Below, piece after piece: positions 14,501 to 25,735 of a stretch of DNA of 64,000 nucleotides (the stretch's first letter is position 1; every line of letters starts with the position of its first letter). The DNA is from Oenanthe sinensis (Eukaryota > Streptophyta > Magnoliopsida > Apiales > Apiaceae), in the NCBI GenBank assembly GCA_028671895.1, contig CM053802.1, positions 16,871,631 to 16,935,630 of the forward strand, read 5' to 3'. Made by a program: the position numbers and the translations under genes. Below the pieces are notes generated by a model. The model was not told the DNA's origin and ran no database searches. It saw nothing but the letters and a program-made list of their open reading frames with translations.

Positions 14501-17500
14501 ATTAGTCCAACAAGAAAAATGAGATATGCATTACATGATGTTGGAAAGAAAATGTTGTGCAAATATGCCAAAACAATATCTATTAGCAATCTACACACTT
14601 CATAGTTTGTTTCCATTGCTCAATCCGATTTCTAAACCTCTGTCAACCCAAATTACGGCTCCATCTCTCATCTAATAACAGTCGTAGCTTCCAAATAAAA
14701 TACAATCGACTCAGCAACTCAAGATACCTGCACTCAAGGCTCAGCCTAGCGGTTCCCCAGATGCCAAACCCAGGATCAGAATAAGGAAAAGCAGACTGCT
14801 TTGACACAAATGATGGAGAGAGGATTAATCTTTGGTGGCTTAAGGCAAGTATTATCCAAATCTAATACACAAAGATGGCGTAGCCTAAGTTTTAAAGTGG
14901 CAACCCCCATAGGTGAATTTTGAAGGCTAAAAAGTATTTCTTAATAAAATCCTGAGGAACTTAAAGCAGATGGTGTAACCCAGGATTTCAAAATTAATGC
15001 TATCAATTTGTTTGCTTGGGTAGATCACAAAAAAAACCTTGATTTACAGGAACAGAATCATGGTTCGCCATAGTTCCAAAATCATGACAAACACCAATGT
15101 AGCATACGACAAACAAGCATACTAGACCATTCACCAAAAATTGGCCAAGACATCTTCACTAGTCACAAAACTGGATAGAAACATGAACAAAACTTGCTTT
15201 ACAGAGATGAGCTTGCTTAAACATTGCAGAAGAATCATGATATCAGGCATAGTTGCAAAATTCTACTGGACCTGTGTAGCACAAAAGAACAAGCAAGCAT
15301 ACTACAAGACATTCGCCAAGAATTGGCCAAGCTATCATCAATAGCCACAAACTGGCAAGACCTTTATTAGCTTTGTTTTCGAATAACCCTACAAGGAGGA
15401 ATGCAAATCAGGTGTCCGCATCCACAAACTTAAAAGTTTACAAAACCATGATGTGGAATTGCACTCGTGTTTGGAACAGAAACTAGGTTCGAGTCGCAAC
15501 TTCCATTTTAAGAACTGTTGAGGCAATAGAATACATTCAATAATATACAATTTTACTAACCACCAGAAACTACTGTGGAAGGTTTTGCTGTACAAAACTA
15601 AAAAGGCAGTACTGTGTTTTTAAGTACTACATCAATAGCCTCCTAAATATAGAGACCTTTGTAACATGGACACACCCATGATCACACCATATAAGAAGCG
15701 TATTACCAGAAATAGACACCAGACAAAGTGAACAGCAGCTGGTAATGCTAGCACAACTGTCATAAACACAAACAGTGACAACCTATGAAGCACCGACTCG
15801 GATACGGGGACACGGGACTCGGGTACGGGGACACGGGGATTCGCCAAACTCCAAAGAGTCCTGGATACGGGACTCGGCAAATTTTAATTTTTTTGCAATA
15901 AATATTTTTGTCAACATTCAACAAATTCATAAATAATAGTTCCATTCAAATTTGATAATAAGTCGTGCAAACTTAGTACAAAATAAGTAGTAAACTAGTA
16001 AAAGTTTCATTAACATATATTAAGTCACTAACTAATATATATTAACTAGGCAGAGAGGCAGGGCAGAAATAAAGGCAGGGGAAGAAACAGGGGAAACAAG
16101 GGACAAGGGAGTGGCCACTAACCACTAACTAAGTCACTAACATATATTAAATTAATAACCCACTAACTATATATATATTAAGTTATTAACCCACTAACTA
16201 TATATATAATAAATTAATAACCCACTAACTATATATATTTTATATAATAAGTTCATAACCCAGATACATATATTAGATATATACACACATATATACACAC
16301 AGATGTAATAACAAAGAACGAACGAGATGTAATAGCAAAGAAAGAGAAAAGAACGAGATGTGAAAGAGAAAAGAACTAGATGTAATAGCAAGGAAAGAGC
16401 AAAGAACGAGATGGTCATATCAGATAAACGCAGAGAGAGAGAGATATACACAGATATATACACACACAGATCCAAAATCCAGAATCTCATCTTGACAGAG
16501 AGAGGGAAAAGAAGAGATCGTCACCTGCGTTCCTCTTTTCAAAACAGGTATGTGTTCCTCTTTTCAAAAATATATTCTAAAATATGTATAAATCGCGATT
16601 CGGGTTAAAAAATAGATTGGGCTGCGTCAGACCGAATCCGTCATGCGTCTAACCCGAGTCCGAAGCGAGTCCGTTGCCGAATTCGTCTTGACTCGCCACT
16701 TGGCGAGTCGGACACGTACTCAGCCGAGTCCGTGCCGAGTCGCCGAGTCGGCCGAATCGGACTCGCATACGGCACCGATTTTGCCGTGTCCGTGCTTTCC
16801 AGGTGACAACTGACCAGGATGGACTAATGAATATAGATTACAATCACAATTAAGCATTTTAAAAAATAGATTACAAGACATATATATATTCCCAGTTTGC
16901 AAGTCAAGGGTGAAATCAAAACCTAGTCTAAGCCTAGATTAAATTCCACCATCCACCTAATAATATTTTTTACAAAGACACGGGCTTGGATTTCAAATAC
17001 AACTAGAGGCATCACTAAAAAAAGTGCAAACACGTGTATACATGCACATCAAAATTTTCTCACATCCAATATAATAATAAGCAGCTCGTTGCATCTTACC
17101 TTAACACAATATTCCATAAAGGCTGGTACACCTCCAGAGACATAATCTCATCCTGTTTCCTATACCAGTCTTCAACAATTGCAAACTTGAACTCCTCGAT
17201 ACCTTAATAAGTATTCCGCATTAATCAACCTTGTCTGTCTAAAAAAAATACTTACAAAACAAAAAAGTATATAACAAATGCAACACAGGTTTCACTTTTT
17301 AGTTTGTAACTTCTAGTTGGAATTATAAATTTATTATTATACATGCCATTAAATAGCTTTTCGAGTATTTCATGTATTTAGAGTATTCTGGCTCTTTATA
17401 CAATCAGTAAAGGTTCCAGGTCCAGTATTTCTCCATAACACAGTGTTACGCAGAACATAAGCCACTGCATCATGTGATATGACTTACGAGTACAGGTGTA

Positions 17501-20066
17501 ATCTAAAAGAAGTAGCACAAGTAAATTACTAAAAATTCTACCTATAGAAACTTAAACAAAGATATTGATTTACATGAAAAACAAGAAAAGAAGATAATAA
17601 GTCACAAGACAAGAATCTGCGCCTTTTTAGTTTGTAACTTCAAGTTGGAATTATAAATTTATTATTATACATGCCATTAGATAGCCTTTCAAGTATTTCA
17701 TGTATTTGGAGTATTCTGGTTCTTTATACAATCAGTAAAGGTTCCAGGTCCAGAATTTCTCCATAACACAGTGTTACGCAGAACATAAGCCCCTGCATAA
17801 TGTGGTATGACTTACGAGTACAGGTGTAATCTAAAAGTAGCACAAGTAAATTACTAAAAATTCTACCAATAGAAACTTAAACAAAAATATTGATTTACAT
17901 GAAAAACAAGAAAAGAAGACAATAAGTCACAAGACAAGAATCTGTGCCAGTGTGCCTTTTGGTAGTCACTTTACAAAGTCCAAGGAATAAATGTAATGCA
18001 AAAAGCCAAAAAGTCACTAGGACATGTAAGGAACTGACCAACTAATTACTTGAGTGTCTTTCATAAGTAAAAAATATTTATATATGAGGTGGGAATAGCA
18101 GAAAGATTAAGATAATTTAAAATGTTGTCAAAATCCAGTATAGGTCTCATTGAGAAGGAAGGAAGACCTAGGAACCTAATATCTAATGGTGACCAAGTTT
18201 TGTGTAAGCATAAAAAGTCTATTGATGTGAAAGGGGCCTCAAGACAAGTTTATGCACCAAAACTAGTTTAAGCATTCTTCATATTCACTTCTCGAACCAT
18301 GATGTACATTCGAGATCTAGAAGAAAAAGACAAGAAATGAAAGATCTCTTGTGAAATTCTATAATTAACTAAGAATAATTGTCTTGGATTATCCTAGTCT
18401 AGAACCCAAGTCACAAGGATGTTAATGTCAATAGTTAACACCGAATGAAAATTACAAGTAAATTGAACTTAGACAGAAAAATATAGTCAAGGTTGCATTA
18501 TCGAACCTGTATGGCCATGTATGTCTTCGATCGGTGTTGTTCCTTCTGAATTTACCCTAATTTTCACAGTTGCCAGCTCAAGCTAACATTAACATGATAC
18601 AAGAGTCTAAGATTTTGGTGCCAAAGAGGTAAAAAGTCACATAAAACAAATTTCAAATACAATTAGGAACTTACTCTCTCACACCACTGACATTCAATAT
18701 TCATGATATGATCAACTCCCCACTGAAATTCAAACATTTCAGCTTGCCAGGATCCCTCAATCTTAATGCAACTGCTTGAAAAAGTTACCACGGAGTCTGT
18801 AGAATATTTATCACGATATACAATATAATCAGGGAGACATTCAACAATAGAATCTCCACTGACCTGCGATCACATAAAAAAAAAAAGTGATCACAATACA
18901 GGAACAAGCAATTCCACGCAGACCAGAAAAAACAAGTAACGATACCACAGCATCAAGGTCCATCTCTTAGAGGAAATGCACATATATTGATATAAATAAT
19001 CTCAACACAAAGAGCAACTCCAATATAAGCACCCACTATGGGTGCCAAACATTCACAAATCATCATAGATAATATTTTTATACACTCTTCCATTGATGTC
19101 ATATTTGACAAATTCTAGCAAAAAAATGCTCTTGCAATTGGCACCCCATAGAAAGTGCCTACACGGTCCCCACCATGGATAAAAGAGAAAATACATTTAA
19201 TGAAAAAGACAGTATTTAGCAGGAAAAAAAATAGCTGTGGGTGATTTATGCTCCTAAAACAAAGGCTTGTGTTTTATCCATTTTGAGGGGTGCCAAAAGC
19301 TGGCATGGTTCACACATAAATAAAAGAAAAAATAGATTAAATGAAATCGACCTGGGTGATATATGCTTTCAAAACAAAGGTTTGTGTTTAAGCCATTTTG
19401 TGTTTTACACCTATTAGATTTAAATACATATATCACAAAACAATTACAAACAAATACTACCACCTAGGAGTGGACCAAATTGAACTAGCACATTGGTTCT
19501 CACTCAGAAACGTAGGTCTACCTAGCAAATATAAAACACCGCAGTCGCTTTCAATAGGTAATTAGTATTGCAGTCAGAAATGGCACCACTAATTATACCT
19601 AAAACATAACCACCAAAATAATTGGCAGTATGTCTGTGTCATGAATTACAAGTTCCTGAACTAGTTTTGTTGTTGTTTTTGGTGTTTTCTGATTATAAAA
19701 GCAGTAGAATAAGAGATAAATAAAGAAATAGAGATGGATAGAGAGATTAGAGTAAGAAGGGATAGAAATCAGAGAGAGATAGCTTAGAGAAGAAGAAAAC
19801 TAGAGAGAGATAGACAGTTAGAAAGAGAAAGAGAGAGAGTAGTGGAACAAGTTTCATTTTCATGTCATTCAACATAATGCTTCAATTTACATATGCGACT
19901 TCTATTTATAGTACTTCCTTAACTAACTGAGAAATCACTGCCCTACTCCTTACTAATACTTCTACTACTCTCTACTCCTTACTAATACTTCTACTACTCT
20001 CTAATATACAGGTCCTAATATGTAATTCCTGACACAGTATTTTTGTATCTTTCTATACTCTGATAA

Positions 20067-20107
<41 letters not shown>

Positions 20108-20705
20108 TAGACTTTAGATATAAATTGTGGTAGTGAAGGAGATAAATTACGATAATAGTTTACTAAAATATATACTCCTTCATTATTGAATTTCAAGAGG
20201 TTTTAGAAAATTCATTATATTATTGTATTTTTTCACTTGTTAAATTTGCAATTAATTATGTGCTTAATTTGAATCAATCACGAATTTGTGTTTAAAATGA
20301 ATTCCTTTACATTGTGTTTAAGAACATGGATTTCATTTCAAATGATAGAATTTGAGTTATCATTTCAAATTCTCAAATTTGTATTAATGTTTGAATGCCT
20401 TGGAATTCAAATGAAATCCAAATCCAAATTCTTTGATTATCCAAACATGTTATTTGATCAAATTCGGAATTTCAAATGAAATCCACGTTCCCAAACAGAC
20501 CATTATTTAACTTACGAATCGAACTCTTCTTTGAGAAATACACTTATTTATCAGATTTTCACCATAAAGGAGTCTTAGTCCAATGGGATGAGCATGAAAG
20601 AGAGTTTGATCAATTTTATGTGCATATGTATCAACTGAGTTTCTTAAAACTGATGGAAAGAGTTACTGGAAACAAAAATTAGTAAAATAAATATCTCCCA
20701 TTTTA

Positions 20706-20739
<34 letters not shown>

Positions 20740-23684
20740 TTGGGGGAAAAAAGGATGTTTAGTATGATACAGTACATAGGTCCACTGGAAAACACAAAAG
20801 AATGTTAAGTTTTGAAAATTCAATTCCTCCCGGCCTCTTTTCAAACTTCCAGCTCATCAAAATGGTTTAAAACTTCCAACTAATATCTTGCTAAAGAGTA
20901 ATTATCAGTTGAGGGTAAATTAATATTTATTAATGTCCAAAATATGCGTTCTAAATTTGTAGAAACTCACGACAACAAGATTTGGGTAATCTTGCTTTGA
21001 AATCAATCACCATATAGTATATTGCATTAATAAATCTCTCAAGCGAAATAATGTCGCAATTTAAAATTTGATCTTTCAGGCATATCATATGGTCTTTTCT
21101 CAAAAGAAGTCTCTTTTAAGGATACCTGTTCTGGCCCTCCATTTTAAGTCATATATTTAATGGTTCCTGTCAATTCGGATAAACGGATCGGTTTCGGATC
21201 GGATCAATTTTCGATTATGATATATTTTGACTACTGTTCGAATCGGATCTGATTCGGATTAAAATCGGTTGAATTTCGGATTAAGATCAGATTAAGTTTG
21301 GTTCCGATTGAATTCGGTTCAGATTAAGTTCGGTTCAGGTTCAGCTCATTTTGGATTGAAAAAATACATTTTGAACTAACCTTGGATTAATTTTTAATTA
21401 TAGTAAAACAAAAATAAAAGTTGTTAAATAAGTTTGTTGAAATAATAACTTATTTATTCTTCTGTTTTTTAATTTGTGTGATTATATAAAATCATCTTAT
21501 TATAAAATATATTAGTTATAATATAAAATAACATAAATTTAAAATTTTGATTGTATAATTATTTTAATTTTTTGATATAAAATTATTTTAAATATGAATT
21601 TTTCTTAAGAACAGATTAATTTAGTGAATAAAAAGTGGGTTAATATATACTATAAACTAGGATAATTAAAATATAACTATTAGATTAAAATGCAATTCAT
21701 TTCTTTTCTAATTCGATGTAATTCGTATTTATATCGAATCTAATTTCGTACTTCGAGTCATATTCGGTTCACATGATTGTGTACTCGGGTTTAATCGGTT
21801 CTAAGTTATTATCGGATCTAATATTTTGGATTATTTTTTGTTAAACTTTCGGTTCGGGTAAGTAATTTTCGGTTCGGATCAAATCGATTTTCATATATAA
21901 AATCGGATTATGTAATTCGGATATAAAATCGGATTCGGTTCCATGAATTTCGGTTCGGTTCTTCGGATCCAAATCCATTTTGCCACGTCTTACCTAGCTA
22001 GAAGTACTGTAAAACACATCTTCATAAATAAAAACATTAGCACTATTTTTTGTTTAAATTAGTGCTAATAATGAGTGGCCTCACTCTATCCAACTGTTAA
22101 TATTGTATAAAGATTTTTTCCACAACATCAGCTACGTCCCTTGCTCTATTCGGGTAATTTGAATCAAATATTGAATAAAAGGCACCGGAAGGAGTTACTA
22201 TCAATAAATGGGGAAACGCTTGCTATAAAAAAACATGCTAATCATGAAATCACCTTATGCTACCAAACAAAGCGGGTAATATGCAAATGCCAAATGGTAT
22301 CAAAATTTGGAATAAGTGGATTAGCTTCTCTCTCTTCTTTTTTTTTTGCAATAAAGTGCATTGACTTATTTAGTTAACAAGAAATTAATGGATGCCCCTC
22401 TTTAACATTTGATTTTATACTGTGTTCCCCAAATCAAAAAGTTTTCTGTCCGAGGCACCCAAATGCAACAAAATATATGGTAATATACTAATATCATAAT
22501 ATGGTATACCAACACGTTGACATGAGCCAAAGTAATTTATGAAAACCCCAGCAAGTAAAAAATTGATTTTTGACCGAATGTGGGTGTATGGTGTGAAGGT
22601 TTTGCCACATGGCCCACATATAAATAGGAAGATAATTATATTTTCAATTTTGCACCAACTAAATTAATATTTATCCACCCATAATACAAATGCAGTTCCT
22701 AACACAATAGACAAGACCACACAAATCATTATATAAATATAATAAAAACACAACAAAAATAATGAGCAAGTGCATATTAGAAAATTGATAAGGGCATTAA
22801 TGTCGTTACTAACAAAAAAGTGTACATCATGTAGATAATAACACATGACAAACATTGATTATGTGATACTACTACATAAGTTGATAAACTCTCATTATAT
22901 GCACAACAGGTCTCTTGATTATTTCCTAGAAGTCTAGAACTCACTCAAACTAACTTAAGTACTTAACCATGCAAAATTTGAACCAAAAAATAAACCAAAA
23001 ACAATAGTGACAGTTTACCGTTTGCCAATCGTCAAAGCAGTGATCTGATACCGGTTCATCAAAGGAATCTGAATAATACACCACAACACAGTAAAGAAAG
23101 GAAAACGTTAGGTAAAAGTTACATTGTAATTGCTCACCAGGTATAAAAAAAAAATGACATTTTATAGAAATTTGGCCCAAATTATTACTATAGCACAGCA
23201 AAAAAACAATGTAGACGGCACATTGTGCAAAATGTTAACCACGGAGATGTGCATGTTATACACATCTCCTTGGCACGCGGAGATGCGCAACACTTACTGA
23301 TAGAATGAGCAATTATTTACTACAATAATAAAGAGTATAAGACAAACAATCATGCTAACGCAGTAAAAACAGCACGGAATGTTAGCCACAGAAAGGTGCA
23401 TGCAATGCACATCTCCAAAATGAACCACACAACAACTTTACAATAAGGAGTCCAAGACAATACCATCAGCATTTCCGATATCCGAAGATGTCCACATCAC
23501 GTTCCGATTATCATTTTCGATACCATCAACACACTCATCCTGTAAAAAACACAACTTCGATCATCAACCACAAAAATCATCAACAAAAACACGGCAAAAT
23601 GTAAAATTCAACTACCTTGTGAGCAGAATCAAGCAGAGGAGACTCCGATACGGCCTTATCATCGTCTTGTTCGTTGAAATTCAT
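2575..23684 (-). CDS. ULP2-type SUMO-specific cysteine protease (C48 family), 15 coding exons
   Basis: Predicted ubiquitin-like-specific protease of the ULP2 class, which removes SUMO from nuclear proteins. Coding exons, 5' to 3' on the minus strand: 23684-23616, 23539-23464, 23068-23019, 18863-18675, 18582-18507, 17202-17100, 14336-14262, 12551-12420, 9258-9058, 8962-8907, 8822-8729, 5926-5836, 5734-5615, 4408-3986, 3123-2575. They join in frame to 767 residues plus stop, near the usual size for plant ULP2 proteins. The protease domain spans about residues 215-445: His326 (followed by WSL), Asp359 (HMDS), Gln408 (LPQQPN) and Cys414 (YDCG) form the expected catalytic set, all intact. Residues 66-190 match the plant ULP2 N-terminal region (SSCIKIEGS, QWCER, W-N-I-V). 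The C-terminal third is acidic, Ser-rich and low-complexity, ending with a basic KKRR patch. Introns total about 19 kb, many with mobile elements; intron 10 is GC-AG. The start is the first ATG of exon 1; a further upstream exon cannot be excluded. Confidence 0.92.
5295..5309 (+). repeat. Poly(C) run, 15 bp
   Basis: Fifteen consecutive C residues in intron 13 of the SUMO protease gene. Such runs are error-prone in sequencing, so the exact length is uncertain. Confidence 0.9.
6578..6766. mobile_element. Stowaway-like MITE, 189 bp
   Basis: Terminal inverted repeats CTCCCTCCGACCCACC and a GGTGGAACGGAGAGAG end are flanked by TA on both sides (TA target duplication), as in Tc1/mariner-derived Stowaway elements. 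Sub-terminal AAATTTGTTTACAT/TGTAAACAAATGGG also pair. Located in intron 11 of the SUMO protease gene. Confidence 0.85.
7190..7290. mobile_element. Fragment of an aaGCGC/CCTAGGCG-type transposon end
   Basis: A GC-rich island (gcattaagcgtgttgggcc, then cctaggcgcgaagcgctcc) in otherwise AT-rich intron DNA resembles a common plant element terminus. No partner end was found nearby, so this is a weak call. Confidence 0.3.
8410..8690. mobile_element. Stowaway-like MITE, 281 bp
   Basis: It begins CTCCCTCTGTCTCATCC and ends GGTAGGACAGAGGGAG, flanked by TA on each side. Both sub-terminal regions contain the TTTACATTT/TGTAAACAAATGGG motif, so it belongs to the same family as the copy at 6,578. Located in intron 11, about 40 bp from exon 11 (8,729-8,822). 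Confidence 0.87.
9605..10086. mobile_element. Outer Stowaway-like MITE carrying a nested MITE
   Basis: The left end is CTCCTTGCATCCCTAATCAG, followed by TTGTCCCTTTAACTTG; the right end, reversed, reads CTCCCCCTGTTCCTAATTAG, followed by TTGTCCCTTTGA. Both sides have TA and share a GCACGTATTTTAACG sub-terminal motif. A second MITE (9,673-9,931) interrupts it. Located in intron 8 of the SUMO protease gene. Confidence 0.8.
9673..9931. mobile_element. Nested Stowaway-like MITE inside the 9,605-10,086 element
   Basis: The ends CACCCTCCGTCTCAATTCAAG and CTTGAATTGGGACAGAGGGAG are inverted repeats. TA precedes the left end; the right flank reads CA, so one target base has probably mutated. The interior has paired TTGACTAT and AGTCAAATTGAC segments typical of foldback MITEs. 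Confidence 0.8.
10420..10830. mobile_element. Possible Helitron-family fragment
   Basis: TATACTATATTATTTATACC followed by GAAACATTAAAAGTTT resembles the 5' end of the better-defined Helitron at 27,986. A GTAAGCTAG|T string near 10,820 resembles the CTAG|T end, but no GC-rich terminal hairpin is present, so the call is weak. Confidence 0.3.
12285..12382. repeat. Tandem duplication, 48-bp unit x2
   Basis: The segment around ATCTATCATCACACAACAAA and AAGTAGAGATAGCTTATGC occurs twice, offset by 48 bp, with one difference. It lies in intron 8, within 40 bp of the donor side of exon 8. Confidence 0.9.
12588..12720. repeat. Imperfect tandem duplication, about 70-bp unit x2
   Basis: Two copies of TTTTTTGGTTATGGnCAATT followed by a CGCACACAT...GACCTC segment lie side by side in intron 7, a short distance upstream of the acceptor of exon 8. 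Confidence 0.75.
15042..15362. repeat. Diverged tandem duplication, about 150-bp unit x2
   Basis: Both halves share, in order, ACAGA/AGAATCATG, AGTTnCAAAAT, CAAACAAGCATACTA or CAAGCAAGCATACTA, CATTC-CC-A-AATTGGCCAAG and a CACAAA-CTGG motif. Located in intron 6 of the SUMO protease gene. No coding function was recognised. Confidence 0.6.
15783..16802. mobile_element. Non-autonomous TIR element, about 1,020 bp, with 8-bp target duplication
   Basis: GTGACAAC stands immediately before (15,775-15,782) and after (16,803-16,810) the element. The left end CTATGAAGCACCGACTCGG and the reversed right end CTGGAAAGCACGGACACGG match at 14 of 19 positions. An 8-bp duplication fits the hAT superfamily; the ends lack the common CAGGG/TAGGG start, so the assignment is tentative. 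The outer 100-200 bp on each side are rich in ACTCGG/GACACGG motifs. The interior has AT-rich tandem repeats (cccactaactatatatata units, 16,150-16,240) and GAACGAGATGTAATAGCAA units (16,310-16,420). No transposase is present. It sits in intron 6 of the SUMO protease gene. Confidence 0.75.
17296..17948. repeat. Tandem duplication, about 328-bp unit x2, in intron 5
   Basis: Copy 1 (17,296-17,623) and copy 2 (17,624-17,948) are nearly identical along their length, beginning TTTTTAGTTTGTAACTT and ending AAGAATCTGnGCC. Copy 2 lacks three bases of GAAGTAGCAC present in copy 1. High identity points to a recent local duplication. No exon lies inside either copy. Confidence 0.93.
19013..19410. repeat. 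MITE-like segment with internal direct repeat
   Basis: It starts AGAGCAACTCCAATATAAGC, a sequence style common at MITE ends. It contains two copies of an AAAACAAAGGnTTGTGTTTnA segment followed by a CCATTTTG motif, about 120 bp apart. A clean second terminus was not found. Located in intron 3 of the SUMO protease gene. Confidence 0.4.
19635..20036 (-). mobile_element. Solo LTR of a copia-like retrotransposon
   Basis: On the minus strand it begins TGTGTCAGGAATTAC and ends GTAATTCATGACACA, giving the TG...CA and near-perfect short inverted ends of an LTR. A TATA-like ACTATAAATAGA (near 19,915) is followed by a long CT-rich leader, the usual layout of U3-R-U5. A 30-bp CTCCTTACTAATACTTCTAC-containing unit is duplicated within it. 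No internal domain is adjacent, so it is probably a recombined solo LTR. Flanks share only GTAT, so the target duplication is not clean. Located in intron 3 of the SUMO protease gene. Confidence 0.65.
20068..20104. repeat. (TA)n microsatellite
   Basis: An uninterrupted TA dinucleotide tract of about 36 bp in intron 3, just past the solo LTR. A similar shorter tract lies at 20,708-20,735. Confidence 0.9.
21160..21990. mobile_element. TCGGTTCGGATC-rich repeat element (non-autonomous, possibly hAT-type)
   Basis: Both ends are made of repeated CGGATCGGATC/TTCGGTTCGG motifs around an AT-rich core without coding capacity. The left end TGTCAATTCGGATAAACGGA and the reversed right end GTGGCAAAATGGATTTGGAT are loosely alike. 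No clear target duplication was found. A similar element lies at 59,100-59,870. Located in intron 3 of the SUMO protease gene. Confidence 0.45.
23217..23430. repeat. Duplicated GGAGATGTGCAT hairpin motif in intron 2/3 region
   Basis: GGAGATGTG-CATGTTATA-CACATCTCC can fold with 9-bp arms. A diverged copy (AAAGGTGCATGCAATGCACA, then TCTCC) follows about 155 bp later with related flanks (ATGTTAaCCAC / ATGTTAgCCAC). It may be a fragment of a larger element; no function is claimed. It lies in intron 2 of the SUMO protease gene. Confidence 0.5.
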
Positions 23685-23900
23685 CTTGACATTTAAGTTA
23701 TGAAAGGCTCGTTGTTGATTAAATTAGGGTTTTGTGAGGGTAGAAAGTGAGTTTAAAGGAGTTTAATTAGACGAAGATATGGTATTGTTGGAGGATTAGT
23801 GAGATGATTAAGAGGTAGATTAGGGTTTCTGGACAGTGATCGGTGATTTATAAGTGTATATATACTCGTATTGGTGGAAATTGTGAAGGGGGTTGAGTGA
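23685..23900 (-). promoter_or_regulatory. Probable 5' UTR and promoter-proximal region of the SUMO protease gene
   Basis: The 200 bp upstream of the start codon (to the right on this strand) lack coding signal. A TATA-like stretch on the minus strand (gagtatatatacactt, near 23,860) lies about 180 bp from the ATG. The transcription start cannot be fixed from sequence alone. Confidence 0.35.
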
Positions 23901-24239
23901 CTTTATATCTTCCCCCACGGTAAGAACAGGCAGAGATGTATGTATGGAAATTATGCTTCAGTTTTGACTTTTTTCTTTTTTTATTATTTATTTTTATATT
24001 TTTATAAAGTACAAAAAAAAAATTCAGTTTCGGCTTTTGACTGTCCTTCAAAATTTTTAATAAACTATTCTAATTTAAATTAATTGTTATTTTGGTTACT
24101 AATTATACTTTTATCCCTCTATAAAAAAATTAAATTTTATCAAAACTAAAATAAATATGTGAAATATAATCATCAATATATATAAAGGAGATGACGAGGC
24201 ATAATATCGTTTCGTTCTATTTTTATAATTTTTTCGGAT

Positions 24240-24910
24240 TTTCGTAATTTTAAATACTAATGATTAAAATTTCATTTCATCCATCGAAAATTTAAAAAAA
24301 AAAGATTTGATATATAAGGTTTAAAAGGAAAAAAAGAAGATTTTCGTAATTTTTAATACTAATAATTAAAACTTCCTTTTCAGCAATCAAAATTTTAGAG
24401 AAAAAAAATATTTGATAAATAAGGTTTAAAAGGAAAAAAATAGCTATGAAATAAGTTTTATATGGAATATAAAAATTAAAAATAAAATAAGAAATAACTA
24501 TATTTTTTAGAGATGGCAAGAAATAAATTTTATAGGGAGATTTTGTAAATAATTTTTAGAGATGACAATTATAAAAAGGTAATAATGATTTTATATGAAA
24601 TTTTCGTAACTATTTTTTAGCAAATGACAAAAAATAACTATTTATAGAATTGACAAAAATTATAAAAATACAATGATTTTATAAATTAGATGTGAAAAAG
24701 GAGAAATAAAAAATAACTATTTTTTAGATATGGCAATAAATAACTATAATATAGAAATTTCATACCTATTTTTTATAGAAGACAATTATAAAAAGATAAT
24801 AATGATTTTTATATAGAATTTTCATAACTAAATTTAGCAAATGACAATAAATAAGTTACTATTTTTTAGAAGTGACAAAAATTATAATGAGACAATGATT
24901 TTGTAATCAA
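24240..24910. repeat. AT-rich degenerate direct repeats
   Basis: Two about 105-bp units share TTCGTAATTTTnAATACTAA and AAGGTTTAAAAGGAAAAAAA. They are followed by several loose copies of AACTATTTTTTAG-ATGACAA with AATTATAAAAA-A-AATGATTTT. No coding potential is seen. This may be a decayed minisatellite or part of an unrecognised element. Confidence 0.6.
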
Positions 24911-25007
24911 GATTGATCTATATAAAGAATTTAGTCCTTTTTAATGTACAATTATGTTATCTTCTAGATATTTAAGTTTTACAAATTTTCATATATTAAT
25001 TATGAAT

Positions 25008-25009
<2 letters not shown>

Positions 25010-25041
<32 letters not shown>
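25010..25041. repeat. (TA)n microsatellite
   Basis: TA dinucleotide tract of about 32 bp in intergenic DNA between the SUMO protease gene and the copia remnant. Confidence 0.9.
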
Positions 25042-25044
<3 letters not shown>

Positions 25045-25489
25045 GTTACAAACTTTTAATCATATTTATATAGTTTACGTTTGATTTTATTATTTTAAAA
25101 TTTTTCATATACTAATTATGATTGTGATGTTTGTATGATAATCATTTGTAATGTTTATACGTTTAATATTATTCTTTATCCTTAAATTCCAGGGTATGTA
25201 CATGAAATTGTTAATACAAATCGAAGAGGAAGAGGAAGGATGAGAGAAAAAGAGCACAATAACTTAAATCACCGTATATTCCGTATGTACGATTTATGTC
25301 TCTATCCGTATCCGCACAAATACTTAATCTTCGAATGTGGAGGTATTTTTAATAAACAATTGATTTATGATTTGTTATGATTGTTTTTATGTAAAATTTA
25401 ATTTTGGTATAATGATCTATTAACTGAAATTTAGAAGTTTTCAATATATAATTTATAATTTTAATACTAATTTTATTACGAGTAGTATT

Positions 25490-25670
25490 GTAAAAAGCGA
25501 TAATCGGACTTAATCGGTGGAGGCACCATGCAATAATTAATCGGATATTTATAAACTAGTCGGACTGATTAATTTGGTATTCGGATTATTAATTAGTACA
25601 ACAGTTCATCGAATAGGGATTAATCGACGATTAATCTTGATTAATTACCGATTTGTAGAACAATGATTAC
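25490..25670. mobile_element. GATTAATCGG-rich element fragment
   Basis: Repeated TTAATCGG, GATTAAT and CGATTAATC motifs on both strands within 170 bp resemble the sub-terminal repeats of non-autonomous plant TIR elements. No defined ends were found. It lies just upstream of the copia pol remnant. Confidence 0.35.
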
Positions 25671-25735
25671 GAAACGTGAGTTTTATGCTAAAATTAAATT
25701 AGATTCATTCCTTTTTACTTTTATTTAAGAATCAA

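Noticed and set aside
15470..15500. GGTTCGAGTCG resembling a tRNA/SINE B box
   Set aside because: No A box or cloverleaf could be formed upstream.
15632..15945. Overlapping minus-strand ORFs with VPVPESRVPVSES-type repeats
   Set aside because: They read through the ACTCGGG/ACACGGG terminal repeats of the TIR element; the composition explains them and no protein family is matched.
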